Below are positions 56,147 through 64,000 of a stretch of DNA of 64,000 nt, piece by piece; within the stretch, counting starts at the first letter, position 1, and each line of letters begins with the position of its first letter. Source of the DNA: Diospyros lotus (Eukaryota > Streptophyta > Magnoliopsida > Ericales > Ebenaceae). The position numbers and the translations under genes were made by a program. The notes under the pieces are model-generated. The model was not told the DNA's origin and made no database searches. It saw nothing but the letters and a program-made list of their open reading frames with translations. Where the stretch lies: positions 17,622,753 through 17,686,752 of the forward strand of contig NC_068349.1 of the NCBI RefSeq assembly GCF_014633365.1, given 5' to 3'.

Positions 56147-58863
56147 TGTAACACCCCCTCTCCTAGAACTGCCTGAGAAGAGGTGTTACGGGAAATAAAA
56201 ATAAAACTAACTGATAATCTAAAATCTGATACCATAAAGGAATATCTCAATCATCTGAAATAAGAACTCCGAGTCAACATAAACTGAAAACCATAAACTC
56301 TATCTAAGGGACAATCCCTCAACTGAAATATAAAATAAACCTAAATTGATAAGACATCAACTAATCCCAGACATCTTTTATCTTGAGCAGCTCCACGTAC
56401 ACACACTATAGACCACTACTGCTAGGCCCTACTTCTGGTACTCCCCCGCTAGGACGTGGAAGGGTGAAGAGTACAAGGTGAGCTACAAAGCTCAGCAAGT
56501 AATAAGCCGGAAAGAATAGCTGAAGCTGAATCGAAGAATATCGATACTGATAAATACTTACTGAACTTGCACAGAGTATGATCACTGTCTGTTTGCATTC
56601 ATAAAAATGTAATGCACATAAACTGTAAACTAAATGCAGGTATGCAACTTTGGCTCATAGGCCCACATAATATGATAAAACATACCTGACTGATCTGAAT
56701 CCTGTAGACAGAAAAAACTATAAGCACATACTGTGGGCAAAGCCCCTAGCCCCTTGGTCATCACCAGGCAAGCAACTCATAACTAAGCTGAAACTGATAC
56801 TATGGGATCCCCGCAGACTAAGCCGTCTGGTGGGCATAATGCAATGCAATGCTCACATAAATGCTGGCACACGATATGTAGTGCTCCATATAAAGTCATG
56901 CTCAATGCTCATACCAAAATGTATGCATTTAATCTCACAAAATAATGCTGAACATGTCATAATAAAAAAAATGCTGAACATGATATGATCTTCATCTATA
57001 TATTGGAATACAAAGATTCTATGAATTATGATTTATGGTATGAGCATGATTAACTTATCATATTCTAGCATATAAATTCAATATTTGGAGGTATTGAATA
57101 TTTTTATTTGAATAAAACTTGAATTAAAACATCACTGGAAATTAAATTGGATTTCTGGAAAAGTCATCCGGATATTAGGAAGGATGTCTGGATAGGAGGA
57201 ATGACATCCGGACATGAAAAAGGCTCATCCGGATACACTGGCATTCAAAGGAGAAGCTATTCAGATATGCTGGGATGTATTCAAATATGAACTAGGACAT
57301 TCGGATATGATTCAGGTCATCCGGATATCTTACTGAGGCATTTGGATGCTACTGGAGACTATTCGAATATGAAATTTAACTTTTGGGAGAGGCATCCAGA
57401 TATTTAAGGAACTATAGGATCATCCGGATATGGACTAAGACATTCGGATATTACTTACAGAGAATAATAGACACATTCGGATACGACTCAAGGCATCCTA
57501 ATATTACTCACAAAAAGCCTTATACTCATTCAGATACAATCACAAAGTATTCGGATATCACTCACAAACAACTAAACACATCCAGATAAGACTCAAGGCA
57601 TCCAGATACTACTCACAATCACTGCTGGACACATCCGGATATGAACGAGATCTATTCGAATACCATTCACAACAGGCACTAGACTCATCTGAATGTGATA
57701 TAAACCATTCGGATATATTGCTAAAGCCATCTGGATATGCCTAAAGGCTATCCAGATGTCACTCATAAAACTATTAAGCCATCCGGATATGCACATAGGC
57801 CATCCAGATGTCACCCACACAAAACTTTCTGACTCATCCGGATAGACTCTATTCCATCCGGATGCTACTCACAAGCTTTGAAAAATCCATCCGGATATGG
57901 AGGAACTCATCTAGATGTCTGTAACTTTTAAACCCAAAAATGAACGAACACAGAGACTGAAACTTGAGCAAATCTTAATGAAACTATTCCATTATGAAAG
58001 AAATCATGGCAAAACGAATCCCAATTGATATGAAAAAACTTTAAGGATGATTCAAAGATAGTATTGGATTGAATTGCTATAAAAATCATGCACATCTAGA
58101 TTATGCATTCACTGTTTACGTATATATATACGCACTGCAACTGATATAAAATCTGAGAACTCAATGAAGAACTGGAATAATCTGGAAAACTGATATGAAC
58201 CTGTAATGGAAGGGATTACAGGAAGAATACTTGCCTCGATAAATCTTGATCGAATCACACGATCTCAACCAGAAATCTCCTATGCAAAGCAACTTCTGCA
58301 ACTCACAGACTTCTTAGGTCTCTACTCCTCATGCGGCGTGAAGAAAACTATGGCTTATGTGCCTTTATATAGAGAAAGAAATAGCCTTAGAAACCCATCT
58401 CCTTCTCCTTTTATAATTTGGAGTCCTTATTCTTAATTAACTTGGAATCCACTTCCTACTACAGCTAGGAGACTCTCAATCCGAATCCATCTCACGCATG
58501 GATTCTCACTCTCCCTTAAATACATAATCTCACTTAATTAATAATAATACAAAAATTATTATTAAAACTCTCGATTAATAATAAAACTCTAGAATTACCT
58601 TCATGCCCTTGCATTTAATTTCCACAAAATAAATGCCATCAAATACTATTTAAATACTATTCTCTCAATTAAAAATTACTAGATTGCCACCTTGGCAAAT
58701 TGTTTTAACTCCAAAATTAAATAGAATTAAATGCTATTCTTTCCTTTTAAAACTCTAAATTGCCACATTAAATAATTAATTGAAAAAATCTCTAAATCAA
58801 ATACTTCAATAATAAATTAAATAATTCTTGAACAAATGTTGGGCCCTCTAAGGGGTCGTTACA
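56147..58863 (-). mobile_element. Solo LTR G2 (TCCGGA-array family, 2,717 bp)
   Basis: Starts TGTAACACCCCCTCTCC and ends GGGGTCGTTACA, flanked by ATGTG (56142-56146, 58864-58868). Closely related to G1. Its palindrome array (57176-57916) is longer than that of G1, and it lacks the 33-bp tandem repeat. Confidence 0.92.
57176..57916. repeat. ATCCGGAT palindrome array in G2, alternating 20-21 and ~33 bp
   Basis: First half in 20-22 bp steps: 57176, 57196, 57216, 57237, 57259, 57279, 57299, 57319, 57340, 57361. Second half mostly in pairs: 57422/57442, 57475/57495, 57528/57549, 57580/57600, 57633/57654, 57687/57707/57729/57750, 57781/57802, 57836/57856, 57889/57909. Pair-to-pair gaps in this half are about 31-34 bp. 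Confidence 0.93.
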
Positions 58864-59540
58864 ATGTGTCACTCTAAGACACCATACTTGGCTTCCAAGC
58901 TTCCATCTCAACCATCCATGTGACATTACCACATTAATTCATCAATTTAGGAAAAATTAATTATTTTCTCAAATAATTGAATATCCACTATTTTTCATTC
59001 TCCACAATTTAATTCCTTCATGGAATTTACTCCAAAATTACCAAAAATACCCTTTGTGAATTACTACTCCCATTTATCTCCTCATTTTTACAAAAATGGA
59101 AAGTTAATTCACTTCCATACTTAATTCGACCTAGGAATTATTTCTAATTTACCAAAATACGCTTTATTGGACTTCACTATCCAAATTACCAAAATGCCTC
59201 TCTCATAAGAGACCCTTATTCTCAAGGATCCATCACCTTCTTAAGGGCATTTTTGGAAGTTTCTCACTTCCTTTCTCATTCTCCTAACACCAGAACACTG
59301 GGTGTTACAGAAATCTACCAGGAAGTCTAGGGACTCTTTCATAAGATGAGAGGGGGAGATATGAATTAAGATATGACCTTTATTGATTTCAAGAATGGAA
59401 GTCTAAGGACTCATTCATATGATGAGAGGGAGAGATGTGAATTAAGATATGACTTTTATTGATATCAAGAATAATTAACAATACCTTTTACATACGTCCC
59501 ATGTAATGTAAATCTAGCATCTAGGGCACTTTCACTAACA

Positions 59541-61316
59541 AACGCCTAGTTACACTAATGCTAATTTACCAGCATCAACTATCAAATTGTCGCTTGGTAT
59601 ACAATACCCATCTAATGAAAATGGCGATCCAGTTGAGCCTGTTCCCAAAAGCTTTAGTTAGCGGGTTGACAACATTATCCAATGATGCACGTCTCCATGT
59701 GCTACCATCTCTTTAAGCAAAAGGAATTACCACTGGAATTGTTTGGATTTTTTATGAGACCCAGGTTCCATAGCCTGTGCAACAATGCTAAGAAAGTTGT
59801 AATACAAAAGTATAAACAGCTCCTTGTAATGAACCACTTTGGTTCATAAAGGAATCCCGTCAAACAACTTCCACAGCAGCATCCCATGCCATAACATAAA
59901 TGGCTTCCATAGTGAATCTTGTAGTTATCAGCATGGAACACTTTCTAGTTGATTGCTCCACCATGAATAACAAAGACAAACTCAAACGTGGATATCATAT
60001 CATCCACATCAAACTAAAAGTCTGAATCTGTGAAACCGTCTACACGACGATCACCCACTCCATAAGCCTGAACAATATCCCAGGTCCTTCGCAGGTACTT
60101 CTTGATATGTTTCATGGCCACCTAGTGCTTTTCATCTGGGTTAGACTAATACCTGCAGGTGACACTCATCATATAGGCGATATCAGGCCTTATACATAAC
60201 ATAGCGAACATGAGATTCCCTTCCCCCCCTCCCTCCCCGCGCTAAAGCATAATGGACACACTCAATGTGCTGCCTTTCTTTCAAAGTCTTTGGAGACATT
60301 CTTCTAGAGAGTGGAACTCCATTCTGAATGGGTATCAACCATTTCTTGGGGTTCTCCAGGCTAAACAATTTTAGCATCTTATCTATATACTGGGTTTAGG
60401 AGGGACCAATCCATCTCCTCGCTTTATTGGCATAGACATGGATTCCCTAGATGAAGGTCACATCTTCCATATCTTTCATGGAGAAATTACATGACAATTA
60501 GAGCTCTATTGACATCAACATGCTTACATCACTCCCCATAAGGAGAATGTCATCCACATACAAGATAAAGTAGGCTCTTATGCTCTCACTTACCTTCTTG
60601 TATATACAAGGCTCATCTGGATTCTTTATGAAACCAAATCCTTTGATTTCATAATCAAAATGAATATTCCAAGAGCGCGATATCTGCGCAAGATCATAAA
60701 TGAACCTCTTTAGTTGGAAAACCTATTTAGGATCTACTGATGGGAATCCCAACAACAGTTCTATGATTGGATCTTCCTTAAGATAACAATTCAGGAACGC
60801 CAATCACATCCATTTACGAGATCGCATAATCACAATGTGCGACAATGGCTATCATTATCCTAATGAAAACTTCCATCTCTGACTGCATAGCCTCCAACCA
60901 TTTCTTAGAATCGATAACACATATCACCTCTTCATAGGTAGTAGGATCTACCACTAGATCACCCTCCCCATGAAGGAACAAATCCTACATCACCTCCATA
61001 CTTAATTGAAATTATTCTTGAGGGTAAGATACTCTACCAAACCTACGAAAAGCCTCGGGGATGACATCTGACGAACTGACTAGCTTAAAATTCTGACTAG
61101 GTTCTATATATGCCCTGGAGGAATCCTCTTCTAGATCTATTTTCCTTTCGATGCCCTATTTCTTGAGAAATTCCTTGTCCAAGAATATAACATTTCTACT
61201 TACCAGAATTCTCTGATCACTTGGAAAATAAAGCCGATATCCCTCTTGATGGAGCAGATACCCCCACAAATCTACCTTCGTCAAAGAAGACTTCCAAATT
61301 ATCTATTTTACAGCTT
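59541..61316 (-). pseudogene. pol: Second copia D copy: RT-RNase H end, truncated
   Basis: Parallel to 32658-34385 over its length, including the RNase H tail, RT YVDDILLMG near 60590-60565 and the integrase C-terminal block near 61250. It starts directly at the D2 LTR end, where a polypurine tract would be, so D2 is also the 3' LTR of this copy. Similarity to the first copy fades at about 61316 (after ATCTATTTTACAG). A C-run (CCCCCCTCCCTCCCC near 60222) is private to this copy. No open frame is long enough to be functional. Confidence 0.8.
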
Positions 61317-61410
61317 CCAACTTATTTGTTTTATAGCCTTATTACAGGCGAATGATGAATGATGAACAATGATTTATATGGAACTTCCCTGTCGACTACA
61401 CTATATATAT
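61317..61410. other. Short unassigned spacer
   Basis: About 95 bp between the truncated D pol and LTR K. I see no gene or repeat that I can name. It ends in CTATATATAT. Confidence 0.4.
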
Positions 61411-64000
61411 TGTAACGACTCTAGAGTCGGTCTAGATGTTTTAATACTTAATGTCGGTTTAATGGCATTTTAAATACGGGCCTAAGTATAAAAAAAATTA
61501 AATTAAATGATAAATAGCTTTGATGGCATAGAAATAATTCTAGATTGAATAATCTTATTTTACGATTCACATGATCGTGAAAATTAGTGTATTGGTCTAA
61601 TTTTTAAGAAAATTGGGAAATAATGTAATGGGCCACAATTAATTAGTTAATGAGTTCATCAAGTGGGCCAGTAAATTGCTGGGTTAGGCTTGGGCCCAAT
61701 GGTGAGGGAATTTAAATTTTTATGTGGATCTGAAAAGGAAAATGGAAATTTAAAATATGTGTCAAATATCAAATGAGATAAAGGATGGGCAAATCAATCT
61801 TTTTGGGGAAGGGGGCAGCACAACCAGCAACTGTTCCTTCTGCTTCTTCTTTTTCTGCTTTTAGCCAGAATGCATCTCCTATTTCAGGCAGTGCATATCC
61901 TCTCTTTTCCTTCACTTTCACTGTTCCATTGCTCTCATTCCTCTCTTTTTTAATTTCTGTTGTTTGTGTTCCTGCCGTGTGCCTTCTCTACCATTGGAGT
62001 GAAGAGAGAGCTCTTCAGATAGTAAAACAATCTTCCAGGCAAGTTCTCCTTCTCGCACCACTCTTTTATGTTCATTTTGTTTTTCCATTCGAGAATTCTT
62101 TTGTTCGTAAGAGTATGCAATTAGATGATCAATTGAAGCTATTCTTCTTCTTCTCTGTAAATATATTGTTCCTATATATATATATACATATATACACCCA
62201 GTTATATATTCCCTTCTAATTTAGCATTGGATCATCCCAGATTTTCAATATTTTCAATTGGGATTGTTTTCCCCAATCTTCTTTTAGAATGGTGTAGCCA
62301 TAAGTATTGCTTGTGTTATATATATATATGTATAAATCATTGCCTTCATAAGTGAGTTGTAGAATCATTTTGCAGTCATCCGAATAGGCAATGGCTTATC
62401 CAAATGAGTCTTGGGAAGTCATGTGAGTAACATCTGGATGAGTGTGTGTCTCATCTGGATATATATATATATATATATATCAACTCATCCGAATGCTACG
62501 CTCCAAAAATAGCCATATTCGGATAGATCACCGTGGCAGCAAACTTCAAGCCCAATTTTGACCTCTATTCAGCCCGAATTTCTGAAAACTAAAAATATGA
62601 AAGTTGTAGATCTTTTTCTTGAATTTTCATATCATCTTGAATCATCTCAATCAGATTTCGAATGAGAGAGGTATGCCTAGAATACCAAACGCTGTTGAAC
62701 TGTATAGTCACATTAGAATGTATTGCAATAGCAACAAAATTCAAGCCCAATTTTGACCTCCATTAAACCCGAATATCTGAAAACTCAAAACACAAAAGTT
62801 GTAGATATTTTTCTTTTCTTTCCATAGAATCTTGAATCATCTCAATCGGAGTTCGAATGAGAGTGTTATGCCTAAAATACAAAACCTTATCGAAGCTGAA
62901 TTTCTGAAACATGGTGCATCCGAATGACTTAGCCCATATCCGGATAGCCATCCGGATGCGCTACTGTTGCATCCGGATATCACCCACATACTTGACTTCG
63001 AACATCTGGATGTCTCACCTCATATCCAGATATCACTCTCAAAAACTCCCAAAGACATCCGAATATGCCTCCAACCATCTGGATATCACTCAATTCTCCT
63101 CCAACATATCCGAATAGGCCATAAACCATCCGAATGCACTTTCCCATATTCGAACATATATGATAAAATCTGAATACCCTATTTGATTTTTCCAAAATAC
63201 ATATCAATATCAATTTAACATAATTATTAAATGAATCATCGAAGATTATATGATGGGAAAAATAACATATTAAATCAATATTACTCTTCAATGGTGAATC
63301 AAGATTTAACCTTAAATATCATCTCTCAAAAATTATTTTTGTGTTATAATTTACATCTTGATCGTGGTAAATGTTATGATGTAAGATATGTTGAATTATC
63401 TAATGATGGTAAAATACCCGGTATGGGTAAATGGTGTTGAAATTATGAATATTGAGGAAACGAGAATTTAAATGCATGTGGTTGGCAAATGCATACATGA
63501 TGTATACACGTGCATGTTATATATATATAAATTTTGTGCACTTACTATTTTGCACAGAGGGAAAGGGTACCTTAGAGCATTTGGCACGAGACGAGATGGC
63601 TATAGCTCGATAGGTTGGCTCTATATTTATTTGTGAGATTTTGTTTATATGATACACTTGGCATGTGTTGATTGATGGCTTGCAAGCCTACGAGATTTGA
63701 TATTGATATTAAATTTATATGCACATTTTCATAGTGATATATGGTGGCATGATGCATTTAACTTGGAATTGATCAAGTCCTAAATTATGAATCTCGTATT
63801 TAACTGTTGAGTTCTTGATTACTCTTTGGTATTACTATATTCTTGGATTTTGTTCATTGTTTGTTGTTCCTCGAATTTGTTGAGCCTTGTTCCTCACTTG
63901 ATCTTCTTTGCCATTCTAGGTAAAGAAAAAACTATTATTGGGGGCGAGTCTAATGGGACTAAGGCCCAGGGATAGTGGTGTATAAAGACGCGTCCTAATT
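61411..64000 (+). repeat. LTR K, plus strand, related to G1/G2, runs past the window end
   Basis: Begins TGTAACGACTCTAGAGTCGG, like the minus-strand beginning of G (TGTAACGACTCGTTAGAGGG). It carries ATCCGGAT/ATCCGAAT palindromes at 62378-62525 and 62918-63155 with the same spacing as in G. Upstream parts are AT-rich with GGGCC words. A TATA-rich segment lies near 62170-62200 and an (AT)10 run at about 62459-62480. The ORF at 61785-62219 is hydrophobic and pyrimidine-rich, with no recognisable domain. Whether this is a solo LTR or the 5' LTR of an element to the right cannot be told. Confidence 0.65.
62378..63155. repeat. ATCCGAAT/ATCCGGAT palindrome array in LTR K (two clusters)
   Basis: Cluster 1 starts: 62378, 62398, 62432, 62453, 62487, 62517 (steps 20, 34, 21, 34, 30). 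Cluster 2: 62918, 62938, 62950, 62971, 63004, 63024, 63057, 63077, 63108, 63128, 63148 (steps mostly 20-21 and 31-33). Two copies of a CAAGCCCAATTTTGACCTC segment (62548 and 62742) lie between them. Confidence 0.9.

Larger units (their letters stand above)
53959..59309 (-). mobile_element. Solo LTR H (chromovirus type), split by solo LTR G2
   Basis: Starts TGTGACGCCCTGTTCCC and ends ACTGGGTGTTACA, flanked by GAAGT (53954-53958) and GAAAT (59310-59314), a duplication with one change. Its own sequence is 53959-56146 and 58869-59309, about 2.6 kb. It contains a GC-rich segment (54440-54690). ORFs such as 54450-54977 run through that segment and lack any recognisable domain. Confidence 0.78.
51874..59540 (-). 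repeat. D2 LTR: shared by two D copies; split by solo LTR H
   Basis: Matches D1 (30453-32657) on both sides of H. Its left end adjoins a primer site; its right end (TTCACTAACA, 59540) adjoins the pol/RNase H end of another D copy. Its own length is about 2.3 kb, including a 76-bp direct duplication (59322-59397 and 59398-59473). Palindromes GTCGAT/GTCGAC at 52718/52739 are 21 bp apart. Confidence 0.85.

Noticed and set aside
61785..62219. 144-codon ORF with hydrophobic segments as a membrane protein gene
   Set aside because: It sits in the promoter-to-leader part of LTR K and ends in a TATA microsatellite translated as an Ile/Tyr run.

Overview
Flowering-plant nuclear DNA from a transposon-dense, probably heterochromatic region. 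I found no host gene, rRNA or tRNA gene. Essentially all 64 kb is LTR retrotransposon sequence (Ty1/copia and Ty3/gypsy), nested up to five levels deep and largely decayed. Plant origin follows from the lineages: a Tekay/Del-type chromovirus with chromodomain, SIRE-like copia, an Athila-like gypsy primed by tRNA-Asp, and initiator-Met-type primer sites in the copias. The species cannot be read from the sequence.

Left part (1-9.3 kb): an LTR end (1-644) abuts a minus-strand Athila-like fragment (645-5582). That fragment has a broken gag, a duplicated primer-binding site caused by a 1,036-bp tandem duplication, and a ~2.0 kb LTR. Next come a chromovirus-type LTR remnant (5588-7059) and a minus-strand SIRE-like 3' LTR (7060-8688).

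Middle (about 9.3-27.4 kb): a plus-strand SIRE-like copia (copia-1). Its 5' LTR is split by solo LTR A (10195-25230, TSD AGAAG). Inside A sit a complete but dead Tekay-type element (10952-21345, TSD CATTT) and solo LTR B (22024-24482, TSD TCTCA). A and B belong to the Tekay element's own LTR group. The Tekay element carries an extra acidic ORF between its primer site and gag.

Right part (27.4-64 kb): copia-1 is cut in its protease by element J (27378). J contains solo LTR C (28446-30276, TSD ATTAT) and then the minus-strand copia D (from 30453). D contains solo LTR L (34521-35887), a whole plus-strand SIRE-like copia E (36992-49531, TSD TGCTT) and, in its right-hand LTR, solo LTR H (53959-59309), which itself holds solo LTR G2 (56147-58863, TSD ATGTG). 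E contains solo LTRs G1 (43637-45947, TSD CTTGC) and F (47328-49108, TSD TTGCA). D's right LTR runs directly into the 3' end of a second D copy (59541-about 61316), giving a tandem LTR-internal-LTR-internal arrangement. The window ends in LTR K (61411 onward).

The most unusual signal recurs across unrelated families. Their LTR promoter regions, and sometimes leader or 3' UTR, hold arrays of short palindromes with a central CG (ATTCGAAT, ATCCGGAT, GTTTCGAAAC, AGTCGACT). Each family uses its own word, but the start-to-start spacing is nearly always 20-22 bp, with occasional steps of 31-34 bp. Most decayed copies have lost the central CG as TG or CA. I know of no standard feature name for this; it looks like a convergent, helically phased methylation or protein-binding array.
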